DNA of 12,115 nt from Methyloligella sp. (GTDB lineage Bacteria; Pseudomonadota; Alphaproteobacteria; Rhizobiales; JALUTE01): contig JALUTE010000266.1 in the NCBI GenBank assembly GCA_027058255.1, forward strand, positions 1 to 12,115, given 5' to 3'. This document shows, piece by piece, positions 6,162-12,115 of the stretch. Both the position numbers and the translations under genes were made by a program. The notes under the pieces are model-generated. The model saw nothing but the letters and a program-made list of their open reading frames with translations. It did no database searches and had not been told where the DNA came from. Positions within the stretch are counted from its first letter, which is position 1, and every line of letters starts with the position of its first letter.

Positions 6162-6910
6162 GCGTCGCCCGATGCCCGGGCCGTGTGGGACGCGATCAGC
6201 GCCAGGGCCTCGTCGGCATCCAGGCGGCCGTCATAGAGGGCGCGGCCGGTGATGGCGCCCTCGAGGATGGCGTTCTCGGGGCGCAGCAGGGCGCGGATGT
6301 CATCAAGGGACGCAAGGCCCCCCGAGGCGATGACGGGAATCGAGACGGCGCGGGCGAGGGCCACCGTGCTTTCCAGATTGAGGCCCTGGAGCACGCCGTC
6401 GCGGGCGATGTCCGTATAGATGATGGCCGCGACGCCGGCATCCTCGAAGCGCCTGGCGAGGGTCACCGCGTCGAGATCGCTCGTCTCGCCCCAGCCCTCG
6501 ATGGCGACGCGCCCCTCGCGGGCGTCGATGCCGACGGCGATGCGGCCGGGATGGGCGCGGCAGGCCTCGCGCACCAGCTCCGGATTGCGCACCGCCACCG
6601 TGCCGAGGATCACCCGGGCAAGGCCCTTCTCCAGCCACATGTCGATGGTCGCCCGGTCGCGGATGCCCCCGCCGAGCTGGGCGGGGATGGAAATGGCTTG
6701 GAGGATGGCCTCCACCGCCGCGGCATTGACGGGGCGGCCCTCCACCGCGCCGTTGAGGTCGACGATGTGCAGCCACTCGAAGCCTTGCGCCTCGAAGGCG
6801 CGGGCCTGGGCGGCCGGGTCATCGTTGAAGACGGTGACATCGTCCATGTCGCCCTGGCGCAGGCGCACGCATTCGCCGTCCTTGAGGTCGATGGCGGGGA
6901 ACAGGATCAT
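6158..6910 (-). CDS. hisA: Phosphoribosyl isomerase HisA (ProFAR isomerase)
   Basis: HisA converts ProFAR to PRFAR by an Amadori rearrangement, the fourth step of histidine synthesis, in the cytoplasm. Seen in 250 residues: the start MILFPAIDLKDG with catalytic Asp8, the phosphate-binding QLGGGIRD, the second catalytic aspartate in VGIDAREG (Asp129), YTDIARDGVLQG, and the second phosphate-binding VIASGGLAS. This is a complete TIM barrel of normal length (about 245). The ATG at 6910 is chosen because MILFPAIDLK is the family's own N-terminus; the frame is open for 85 more codons upstream, but that part resembles nothing. No good ribosome site is visible. A 12-bp perfect palindrome lies 16 bases before the ATG. 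hisH is 890 bp away, beyond an opposite-strand gene, and hisF does not follow, so hisA probably has its own promoter. Confidence 0.97.
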   Translation of the reverse strand: MILFPAIDLKDGECVRLRQGDMDDVTVFNDDPAAQARAFEAQGFEWLHIVDLNGAVEGRPVNAAAVEAILQAISIPAQLGGGIRDRATIDMWLEKGLARVILGTVAVRNPELVREACRAHPGRIAVGIDAREGRVAIEGWGETSDLDAVTLARRFEDAGVAAIIYTDIARDGVLQGLNLESTVALARAVSIPVIASGGLASLDDIRALLRPENAILEGAITGRALYDGRLDADEALALIASHTARASGDA

Positions 6911-7145
6911 GGGCGCGGTATCCGCTTTGGACGTCCAATTGCTCGGTTCAATGGGCCGCTCTGCGCTCATGGATGGGTATGCGCGCATTGTCGCCGAGGC
7001 AGGGCCGCTCGCAGGATCGCTCAGGCAGAACATTCGCCGAACAATCGCCATGTTGCGGGGCGAGGATGGTCGGCGACCCTTGAGATGGCGCAATGGACCA
7101 TCGGATGGGGCCGGGGTCAAGCCTCGGCGCGCAGGACGGTGTGCG
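6911..7145. promoter_or_regulatory. Divergent region between hisA and the unknown 117-residue gene
   Basis: This 235-bp gap must carry the hisA promoter and probably that of the divergent small gene. Toward hisA, TTGACC (7115-7120, minus strand) is a fair -35, with TCCATT 17 nt on as a poor -10. Close to hisA is the perfect palindrome at 6927-6938. Nothing else is recognised. Confidence 0.3.
6927..6938. promoter_or_regulatory. Perfect 12-bp palindrome upstream of hisA (possible operator)
   Basis: TTGGACGTCCAA reads the same on both strands and lies 16 bases before the hisA start codon, where a repressor or an mRNA structure could act on hisA. Directly beyond it ATTG and CAAT flank a 7-nt centre. 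No known regulator is assigned. Confidence 0.35.
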
Positions 7146-7499
7146 ATGATGATGCTGGAGAGCATGACAGGCGAGGGCGGAGGGGCGCGCGCGGCAAGGC
7201 GGGCCGCGCCCTACCGGCTCAGCCGCGAGGATGCGATCCAGCTCTGGATCGCGCGCTGGCTGCGCATCCGGCGCAAGGACATCCGCGCGCGCTATCCGGT
7301 GGACCCCAGGCGCATCTACGAGGTCTGGCAGGAGATCACCTTCCGTGGCAGCCGCGAGGAGGCGGAGGCGCGGTTTCGGCGCGACTATCCGGGCCTCGTG
7401 GCGCAGACGGATTTCTCGCCCCACAAGTGCATTCCCCGGCCCAAGCGCCCGCCGCGCGAGGCGCAGGGCGACCTGTTCGAGGGCTTCGCCGAGGCGTGA
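7146..7499 (+). CDS. Conserved-looking hypothetical protein between hisA and hisH
   Basis: No family is recognised with confidence. The frame codes for 117 very basic residues. Seen: from about residue 22 a helical stretch, YRLSREDAIQLWIARWL, followed by RIRRKDIRARYPVDPRRIYE. This resembles a helix-turn-helix layout (helix, tight basic turn, helix with PVDPRRIYEVW), then a second charged helical part, and a tail with HKCIPRPKRPPRE ending GDLFEGF. DNA or RNA binding is therefore possible, but this is inference. The ATG triplet run at 7146-7154 leaves the start open among three codons; AGGA at 7133-7136 lies 9 nt before the first. The frame is open far upstream, but only as antisense to hisA. 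It interrupts the histidine gene block on the opposite strand and converges on hisH. Confidence 0.6.
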   Translation: MMMLESMTGEGGGARAARRAAPYRLSREDAIQLWIARWLRIRRKDIRARYPVDPRRIYEVWQEITFRGSREEAEARFRRDYPGLVAQTDFSPHKCIPRPKRPPREAQGDLFEGFAEA

Positions 7500-7585
7500 T
7501 CCTCAAAGCGCGGGGCTCGCGGGCGAGGATGGCGCGCGCCTTGCCTGTCATGCCGGCTCTCCGCGTCCCGACGGTCCCTGCCCTA

Positions 7586-7614
7586 TTGCGGGCCGGGGTT
7601 CGCAACCCCGGCCC
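7586..7614. repeat. GC-rich palindromic repeat, copy 1
   Basis: An 11-bp perfect stem (GGGCCGGGGTT at 7590-7600, AACCCCGGCCC at 7604-7614) has a 3-nt loop. With its left flank TTGCGGGCCGGGGTT (7586-7600) it matches 14 of 15 bases of copy 3 at 12021-12035. It lies in the 301-bp gap between two convergent genes, so it could end transcription from both sides. No other gene or signal is seen in 7500-7800 apart from this and copy 2. Confidence 0.65.
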
Positions 7615-7690
7615 GACTGTTCATGCCAACCATGCCGCATCGCTTGCCCTACCGGCCCTGATGTCTCGCAACGCAGCTCGACTGAACCTT

Positions 7691-7717
7691 CCGGTCGGGG
7701 TTGAAAACCCCGACCGG
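7691..7717. repeat. GC-rich palindromic repeat, copy 2
   Basis: This is the strongest hairpin in the window: CCGGTCGGGGTT (7691-7702) pairs over 12 bp with 7706-7717 around a GAA loop. Its core and right flank (7693-7722) repeat almost exactly at 12026-12056. It lies about 84 bp from the end of hisH, on the side where hisH transcripts end. Confidence 0.7.
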
Positions 7718-7800
7718 CTGAGGGGAGATTGGTTCTCTGCCGTGGCCTCTCCCCGATCGAGACGGTCTTTGCACGACCATTCCGGCAGGGATGGGGCGGA

Positions 7801-8496
7801 TCAGGGACGCCAGCTCAGGAAATTCGTGATGAGGGCGAGGCCGAGGCGCTGACTCTTCTCCGGGTGGAACTGGGTGCCGGCCATGTTGTCGCGGGCCACC
7901 ATGGCCGTGACGGGGCCGCCATAGTCGGTCTCGGCGACCACATCTGCCGGGCTCTGCGCCACCAGGTGATAGGAGTGCACGAAATAGGCGTGCAGGCCGT
8001 CGGGTCCGGTCGGGATGCCTTCGAGCAAGGCATGATCATTCAGCACCCAGAGGGTGTTCCAGCCCATGTGCGGGATCTTGAGGGCGGGGCTCTTCTCGTT
8101 CCCGGTCGCGAGCTCTCGCTCGCTCCTCGCCTCTTGTGGCGCAATGGGCCGCACCTCGCCCTCGATCCAGCCGAAGCCCTCGTGCACGCCGTGCTCGAGG
8201 CCGCGGCTCGCCATCAACTGCATGCCGACGCAAATGCCGAGGAAGGGCCGGCCCTTCTCCCGCACCGCCTCCTCCAAAGCCTGGCGCATGCCGGGCACCG
8301 CCTCGAGGCCCGCCTTGCAGTCGGCGAAGGCGCCGACACCGGGGAGCACGATGCGCTCGGCGCGGGCGACCTCTTGCGGGTCCGCCGTCACGGCAATGGT
8401 CGTGCCGAGGCCCGCCTCGCGTGCGGCGCGCTCGAACGCCTTTGCCGCCGAGTGGAGATTGCCGGAGCCATAGTCGATGATGACGAGGGTGGACAT
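7801..8496 (-). CDS. hisH: Imidazole glycerol phosphate synthase, glutaminase subunit HisH
   Basis: HisH releases ammonia from glutamine and passes it to HisF, which makes imidazole glycerol phosphate and AICAR. Seen in 231 residues: IIDYGSGNLHS at the N-terminus, the oxyanion-strand region LPGVGAFADC, the nucleophile Cys89 in LGICVGMQ, IPHMGWN, YFVHSYH, and the His211/Glu213 pair in TQFHPEKS. The class I glutaminase triad is complete. The protein is some 15 residues longer than usual because of a charged insert (about 120-136, EARSERELATGNEK) just before KIPHMGWN. The ATG at 8496 gives the standard start; only a poor ribosome site is seen. It follows the DUF2628 gene by 53 bp. hisA, the usual next gene, is displaced, and the partner hisF is outside the window. 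Confidence 0.97.
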   Translation of the reverse strand: MSTLVIIDYGSGNLHSAAKAFERAAREAGLGTTIAVTADPQEVARAERIVLPGVGAFADCKAGLEAVPGMRQALEEAVREKGRPFLGICVGMQLMASRGLEHGVHEGFGWIEGEVRPIAPQEARSERELATGNEKSPALKIPHMGWNTLWVLNDHALLEGIPTGPDGLHAYFVHSYHLVAQSPADVVAETDYGGPVTAMVARDNMAGTQFHPEKSQRLGLALITNFLSWRP

Positions 8497-8549
8497 GGGT
8501 TTCGGATCAGATGCGGTGGATCTGGCACCATGGGCCAGCGACTTGGGGA

Positions 8550-8990
8550 TCAGGCGGGCGCGGGGGCGGCGGCCCGCTCGGGCGATGCCTTGGCCGAAGG
8601 GAGCCAGTCGGCGAAAAAGGCGCGCTCGCACTCGTCGAGGCGGCGCCCGCTCACGGCGCCCAGCAGCCGCCAGCCCTTGCGGTCCAGGGTCCAGCGCCTG
8701 AGCTCGCCCCCCTCGAAGCCGAGAATGAGATCGAGGGTGAGCGCCGCCCAGCCGGCAATCGCATCGCCAAGGCCGAGGGCCGCGATGAGCCCCTGGGAGA
8801 CGATGAAGGCAGCCGCCCAGATGGCGAGCACATGCCACATGCGGTGCCAGATCAGCCAGACGGGCGAGAAGAGGAAGGCGGGCCAGGAGAAGCCCTCCTT
8901 GACGAAGACGAGCGATTCGGCCCGCTCGAGCAGGCTCGGGGGCGGCTCGTCCGGCGTCACGGGCGGCTCGTGGACCGTGTAGACTCGCAT
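8550..8990 (-). CDS. DUF2628 membrane protein in the histidine cluster
   Basis: This 146-residue protein of the DUF2628 type has unknown function; such genes are typical between hisB and hisH in Rhizobiales-like genomes. Seen: the start MRVYTVHEPP, a short cytoplasmic-looking part, the conserved FVKEGFSWPAFLFSPVWLIW, then a hydrophobic stretch with two to three membrane helices (about residues 36-92), and a more polar C-terminal domain with ERAFFADWL and an Ala/Pro tail. AAGGAG (9001-9006 on the minus strand) lies 10 nt before the ATG, in the 21-bp gap after hisB, so the gene is in the hisB operon. No catalytic motif is visible and no link to histidine synthesis is shown by the sequence itself. 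Confidence 0.88.
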   Translation of the reverse strand: MRVYTVHEPPVTPDEPPPSLLERAESLVFVKEGFSWPAFLFSPVWLIWHRMWHVLAIWAAAFIVSQGLIAALGLGDAIAGWAALTLDLILGFEGGELRRWTLDRKGWRLLGAVSGRRLDECERAFFADWLPSAKASPERAAAPAPA

Positions 8991-9011
8991 GGCGCTCTGG
9001 CTCCTTCGCCC

Positions 9012-9611
9012 TCAGCCCGAGAGGCTGCCCTTGGTGGAGGGCACGCGACCCTTCTGGCGCGCGTCGATGGCGACGGCCTGGCGCAGGGCGCGGGCCAGGC
9101 CCTTGAAGCAGGTCTCGATGATGTGGTGATTGTTCTCGCCGGCAAGGCTGTCCACATGCAGGGTGAGGCCCGCATTCTGGGCAAAGGCCTGGAACCATTC
9201 GCGAAAGAGCTCGGTGTCCATGTCGCCGATCTTCGGGCGGTCGAAGGCGACGTTCCAGACGAGATAGGGCCGGCCCGAGATGTCGAGGGCGACACGGGTC
9301 AGCGCCTCGTCCATGGGAAGGAGCGCGGCGCCGTAGCGCGCAATCCCCTCGCGCGCGCCGAGGGCTTTCGCAAGGGCCTGGCCGAGAACGATGCCGCTGT
9401 CCTCGGTGGTGTGGTGCATGTCCACATGCAGGTCGCCCTTGGCCTCGAGGGCGATGTCGATCAGGCTGTGGCGGGCGAGCTGCTCCAGCATGTGATCGAG
9501 AAAGCCGATGCCGGTCGCGATCTCGGCCGTGCCCGTGCCGTCGAGATCGACGCTCGCGGTGATATCGGTCTCGCGGGTGGTGCGGGTGATGGTGGCTTTG
9601 CGCTTGCTCAC
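9012..9611 (-). CDS. hisB: Imidazoleglycerol-phosphate dehydratase HisB
   Basis: HisB dehydrates imidazole glycerol phosphate to imidazole acetol phosphate, the sixth step of histidine synthesis. It is a Mn-dependent cytoplasmic enzyme. Seen in 199 residues: GFLDHML (36-42), the metal-binding DMHHTTED (64-71), and the second metal motif ENNHHIIE (159-166), ending in GRVPSTKGSL. This is the single-function form, without the phosphatase domain found in enterobacteria. I place the start at the GTG at 9611 because GGAAGG (9622-9627, minus strand) sits 10 nt before it and it gives a normal N-terminus (MSKRKATITRTTRETD). A TTG six codons earlier would overlap that site. First gene of the hisB-DUF2628-hisH run, divergent from hslV. 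Confidence 0.96.
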   Translation of the reverse strand: MSKRKATITRTTRETDITASVDLDGTGTAEIATGIGFLDHMLEQLARHSLIDIALEAKGDLHVDMHHTTEDSGIVLGQALAKALGAREGIARYGAALLPMDEALTRVALDISGRPYLVWNVAFDRPKIGDMDTELFREWFQAFAQNAGLTLHVDSLAGENNHHIIETCFKGLARALRQAVAIDARQKGRVPSTKGSLSG

Positions 9612-9863
9612 GGAATCGATGCCTTCCAACTTAAGGGGCGCGCCGAATGTGCCCTCGATTGCTCCTGCTGCCGGCGCCGCATCGGGGCCATGGCGGGCGA
9701 GGCCAGCACGCCCGGCTCTTGCGGCAAGGGTTTATCAGCTTGCGCTCCTGTGCGCCATAGCCGGCGTCGGCTCCGCACGCTCGGCCTCGATGCGTGCGCG
9801 CAGGGTGCTCTTGACGCGCAGGCGCGGAAGGCCGATATCGGCGGAGGGCTCCACAATCACATC
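9612..9863. promoter_or_regulatory. Divergent region between hisB and hslV
   Basis: This 252-bp gap must supply promoters for hisB and hslVU. A 5-bp palindrome, CTTGC-G-GCAAG (9718-9728), next to the A/T-rich TTTATCAG (9731-9738) is the most promoter-like spot. CTTG elements at 9718 and 9739 are not followed by a heat-shock sigma-32 type -10 at the right distance, and no CIRCE element is seen. GGAGGG at 9843-9848 is 15 nt before the hslV start, a long spacing. Confidence 0.3.
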
Positions 9864-10442
9864 ATGACTGGACAATCCTTGACATCCACTCACCAGCAGG
9901 TTTGGCACGGCACCACCATCCTGACCGTGCGCAAGGGCGGCCAGGTGGTCATCGCCGGCGATGGGCAGGTCTCGCTCGGCGAGACCGTGATCAAGGCGAA
10001 TGCCAAGAAGGTGCGCCGGCTCGGCGACGGGCAGGTGATCGCCGGTTTCGCTGGCGCCACGGCGGACGCGTTCACCCTGTTCGAGCGGCTCGAATCCAAG
10101 CTGGAGCAGTATCCGGGCCAGCTCGTGCGCGCCTGTGTGGAGCTTGCCAAGGATTGGCGGACGGACCGTTATCTGCGCCGCCTCGAGGCCATGATGATCG
10201 TCGCGGATGCATCGAGCACGCTGGTGCTCACCGGCACGGGCGACGTGCTGGAGCCGGAGCACGCCCTGGCGGGCATCGGCTCGGGCGGCAATTATGCGCT
10301 GGCAGCGGCGCGCGCCCTTCTCGACACCGAGCTCGATGCCGAGACGATCGCCCGCAAGGCCATGGCCATCGCCGCGGATATCTGTGTCTATACCAATGAC
10401 CGGGTCGTGATCGAGCGCCTGTCCGCCGAGGGCGGATCCTAG
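9864..10442 (+). CDS. hslV: ATP-dependent protease peptidase subunit HslV
   Basis: HslV forms the double-hexamer proteolytic core of HslUV, a cytoplasmic proteasome-like protease for misfolded and regulatory proteins. Seen in 192 residues: a 16-residue propeptide followed by GTTILTVRKGG, where processing after Gly16 exposes the catalytic Thr17; VVIAGDGQVSLGETVIK; GFAGATADAFTLFERLE; and the C-terminal GSGGNYALAAARAL. These are all family hallmarks, with the length normal for alphaproteobacteria (about 180-190). The ATG at 9864 is the usual start; its ribosome site is weak or distant. hslU follows after 49 bp, so the two subunits are made together. In this clade the pair often sits divergently from hisB, as here. 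Confidence 0.97.
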   Translation: MTGQSLTSTHQQVWHGTTILTVRKGGQVVIAGDGQVSLGETVIKANAKKVRRLGDGQVIAGFAGATADAFTLFERLESKLEQYPGQLVRACVELAKDWRTDRYLRRLEAMMIVADASSTLVLTGTGDVLEPEHALAGIGSGGNYALAAARALLDTELDAETIARKAMAIAADICVYTNDRVVIERLSAEGGS

Positions 10443-10491
10443 GCCGGAACTCGGCTCCCGCTCGCCCATTCGCCTTCCTCCCGGAGGACTC

Positions 10492-11799
10492 ATGACCAGT
10501 TTCTCGCCTCGTGAAATCGTCTCCGAGCTCGACCGCCACATCGTCGGCCAGAGGGCGGCCAAGCGGGCGGTCGCAATCGCGCTCAGGAACCGCTGGCGGC
10601 GCCAGCAGCTCGACGAGGAGCTGAGAGAAGAGGTGCTGCCGAAGAACATCCTGATGATCGGCCCCACGGGCGTCGGCAAGACCGAGATCTCGCGCCGGCT
10701 CGCCAAGCTTGCCAATGCGCCCTTCATCAAGGTGGAGGCAACCAAGTTCACCGAGGTCGGCTATGTGGGCCGGGACGTGGATCAGATCATCCGCGATCTG
10801 GTGGAGACGGGCATCGGGCTGGTGCGCCAGGCCAAAAGGCGCGAGGTGCAGGCCAAGGCGCATCTGGCGGCGGAGGAGCGGGTGCTCGATGCCCTCATCG
10901 GCGAGGATGCAAGGCCCGAAAACCGCGAAGCCTTCCGGCGGCGGCTCAGGGACGGGGAGTTCGACGACAGGGAGATCGAGATACACGTGGCCGATACGGG
11001 CCTTTCTATGCCGAGCTTCGAGATCCCCGGCATGCCGGGAAGCCAGGTGGGCATGATCAATCTCGGCGAGATCTTCGGAAAGGCGCTCGGCCAGCGCACC
11101 AAGCCGCGCAAGCTCACGGTGCGCGATTCCTACGACATTCTGATCGCGGAGGAGTCGGACAAGCTGATCGACGACGAGCAGATCGTGCAGGAGGCCATTC
11201 GCAGCGTCGAGAACAATGGCATCGTCTTTCTCGACGAGATCGACAAGATCTGCGCCCGCACAGAGCGGGCGGGGGCGGATGTCAGCCGCGAGGGGGTGCA
11301 GCGCGATCTGCTGCCGCTGATCGAGGGCACGACGGTCAGCACCAAATATGGGCCCGTCAAGTCGGATCACATCCTCTTCATCGCCTCGGGCGCCTTCCAT
11401 GTGTCGAAGCCCTCGGACCTGTTGCCGGAGCTGCAGGGCCGGTTGCCGATCCGGGTGGAGCTCAGGCCGCTCACCAAGGACGACTTCAAGCGCATCCTCA
11501 CCGAGCCGCGGGCGAGCCTGATCACCCAGTACACGGCGCTCATGCAGACCGAGGGCGTCACCCTCACCTTCACGGACGATGCCATCGACGCCATTGCCGA
11601 CATTGCGGTGGAGGTGAACAGCAATGTGGAGAATATCGGCGCCCGGCGGCTGATGACGGTGATGGAGCGGGTGCTGGACGAGGTGAGCTTCGAGGCCACG
11701 GACCGGGCGGGCGAGCACATCGTGGTCGATGCCGCCTATGTGGAGGAGCACATCGGGGACCTCGCCAAGAACGCCGACCTTTCCAAGTTCATCCTGTAG
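10492..11799 (+). CDS. hslU: HslU ATPase, unfoldase subunit of the HslUV protease
   Basis: HslU is the AAA+ hexamer that binds substrates, unfolds them with ATP and feeds them into HslV. Seen in 435 residues: an N-terminal SPREIVSELDRHIVGQ helix, Walker A GPTGVGKT (57-64), the pore motif GYVGRDV, a substrate-binding I domain (about 110-240), Walker B GIVFLDEID (243-251), the sensor region ASGAFHVSKPSDLLPELQGR, and the extreme C-terminus DLSKFIL, which inserts into HslV to activate it. Length is normal (about 435-445). The start has GGAGG at 10483-10487, 4 nt upstream. No simple T-run terminator follows; instead, hairpin repeats occupy the region after the stop. Confidence 0.98.
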   Translation: MTSFSPREIVSELDRHIVGQRAAKRAVAIALRNRWRRQQLDEELREEVLPKNILMIGPTGVGKTEISRRLAKLANAPFIKVEATKFTEVGYVGRDVDQIIRDLVETGIGLVRQAKRREVQAKAHLAAEERVLDALIGEDARPENREAFRRRLRDGEFDDREIEIHVADTGLSMPSFEIPGMPGSQVGMINLGEIFGKALGQRTKPRKLTVRDSYDILIAEESDKLIDDEQIVQEAIRSVENNGIVFLDEIDKICARTERAGADVSREGVQRDLLPLIEGTTVSTKYGPVKSDHILFIASGAFHVSKPSDLLPELQGRLPIRVELRPLTKDDFKRILTEPRASLITQYTALMQTEGVTLTFTDDAIDAIADIAVEVNSNVENIGARRLMTVMERVLDEVSFEATDRAGEHIVVDAAYVEEHIGDLAKNADLSKFIL

Positions 11800-11810
11800 G
11801 GCACCGCCCG

Positions 11811-11880
11811 CCCTTCGTCGTGCCCGTGCGTGACTCGGCGCCTGCCGCTCTGGATTGCCGCGTCGAGCGCGGCAATGACA
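11811..11880. repeat. Mosaic intergenic repeat, unit A (shortened copy)
   Basis: Bases 11811-11834 match 11945-11968 at 23 of 24 positions, and 11835-11860 match 11991-12016 at 22 of 26. This unit thus lacks 22 nt that unit B carries (11969-11990). Its end forms a perfect 9-bp hairpin, ATTGCCGCG / CGCGGCAAT at 11854-11862 and 11868-11876. It begins 12 nt after the hslU stop and may help end hslU transcription or protect its mRNA. Confidence 0.65.
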
Positions 11881-11944
11881 TGGGGGTTGCGGCGAGGTGT
11901 CGGACAGAGGACCGCACCGGCGCCGACGCTCCGCCTCGGCCCAC

Positions 11945-12016
11945 CCCTTCGTCATGCCCGTGCGTGACACGGGCATCCAGGGCCGCAAGCTCGGAGCCTG
12001 CCACCCTGGATCGCCG
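11945..12016. repeat. Mosaic intergenic repeat, unit B (full copy)
   Basis: This is the longer partner of unit A. It holds a perfect 9-bp hairpin, ATGCCCGTG (11954-11962) with CACGGGCAT (11968-11976). The phrase GTCATGCCCG...GGGCATCCAG resembles the reverse complement of unit A's hairpin flanks (GTCATTGCCGCG...GGCAATCCAG). This is the general form of short palindromic repeats common between genes in this bacterial group. The 64 bases between the units (11881-11944) show nothing recognisable. Confidence 0.65.
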
Positions 12017-12020
12017 GCCT

Positions 12021-12056
12021 TTGCGGGTCGGGGTTGAAAAACCCCGACCGGCCGAG
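12021..12056. repeat. GC-rich palindromic repeat, copy 3
   Basis: A 10-bp stem (GGTCGGGGTT at 12026-12035, AACCCCGACC at 12040-12049) closes a GAAA loop of GNRA type. The left flank matches copy 1 and the core plus right flank match copy 2, so all three belong to one family. It directly follows unit B. The remaining bases to the window end (12057-12115) show no feature. Confidence 0.7.
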
Positions 12057-12115
12057 CGTCTTGCCTCGGTGTGTGGGGCGACGGCTCAGGCTGAACGCTC
12101 ATTGCGGTGTTCCCC

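Noticed and set aside
6911..7165. An 85-residue N-terminal extension of HisA
   Set aside because: MILFPAIDLK at 6910 is the standard HisA start, and the upstream part crosses the palindrome and the divergent promoter region.
9612..9629. A TTG start for hisB six codons upstream
   Set aside because: That codon overlaps the likely ribosome site GGAAGG of the GTG at 9611, which gives the normal HisB N-terminus.
9718..9760. Heat-shock sigma-32 promoter for hslVU
   Set aside because: CTTG elements are present, but no suitable -10 follows at 17-18 nt and no CIRCE repeat is found.
8511..10442. A very long plus-strand open frame (over 600 codons) ending in hslV
   Set aside because: Its first 450 codons are antisense to hisB, DUF2628 and hisH, and have the composition of a GC-rich shadow. 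Only the last 192 codons from 9864 are HslV.
7586..12056. CRISPR array suggested by the repeated palindromes
   Set aside because: The copies are kilobases apart or irregularly spaced, with no constant spacer length and no cas genes.
1..12115. tRNA or rRNA genes, insertion sequences
   Set aside because: I saw no cloverleaf, rRNA-like stretch, transposase or terminal inverted repeats in reading both strands.

Overview
This is a high-GC window, probably from an alphaproteobacterium close to the Hyphomicrobiales (Rhizobiales). The main evidence is the hisB-DUF2628-hisH block running divergently from hslV-hslU, the FDH-N type formate dehydrogenase with its small Tat partner, and the style of the short palindromic intergenic repeats. 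I cannot name a genus.

Positions 1-1601, minus strand: the start of a molybdenum formate dehydrogenase operon. The transcription order is a TorD-family chaperone, a 64-residue Tat-signal protein of the 'formate dehydrogenase region TAT target' family, then the catalytic subunit, which runs off the left edge. Positions 1602-1937 form the divergent control region. Positions 1938-3588, plus strand: moaA and mobB, both molybdenum cofactor genes. Together these genes make, guide and use the cofactor of a Tat-exported molybdoenzyme.

Positions 3468-3863, minus strand: a probable small single-pass membrane protein that converges on and overlaps mobB. Positions 4121-5473: metY, an O-acetylhomoserine sulfhydrylase, with a leader that can fold. 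Positions 5586-6161: a Uma2-family (DUF820) nuclease-like gene whose stop codon shares bases with the hisA stop.

Positions 6158-9611, minus strand: histidine genes hisB, DUF2628, hisH and hisA. The block is split between hisH and hisA by an opposite-strand 117-residue protein of unknown function and by two strong palindromes. hisF is not next to hisA.

Positions 9864-11799, plus strand: hslV and hslU, the peptidase and the ATPase of the HslUV protease. The last 316 bases hold no gene. They contain two copies of a mosaic repeat, one shortened by 22 nt, and a third copy of the palindrome family seen between hisH and hisA.

Most genes are ordinary housekeeping genes. The least explained items are the intergenic repeats, two matching hairpins in the formate dehydrogenase operon, the palindrome in front of hisA, and the two small unknown proteins.
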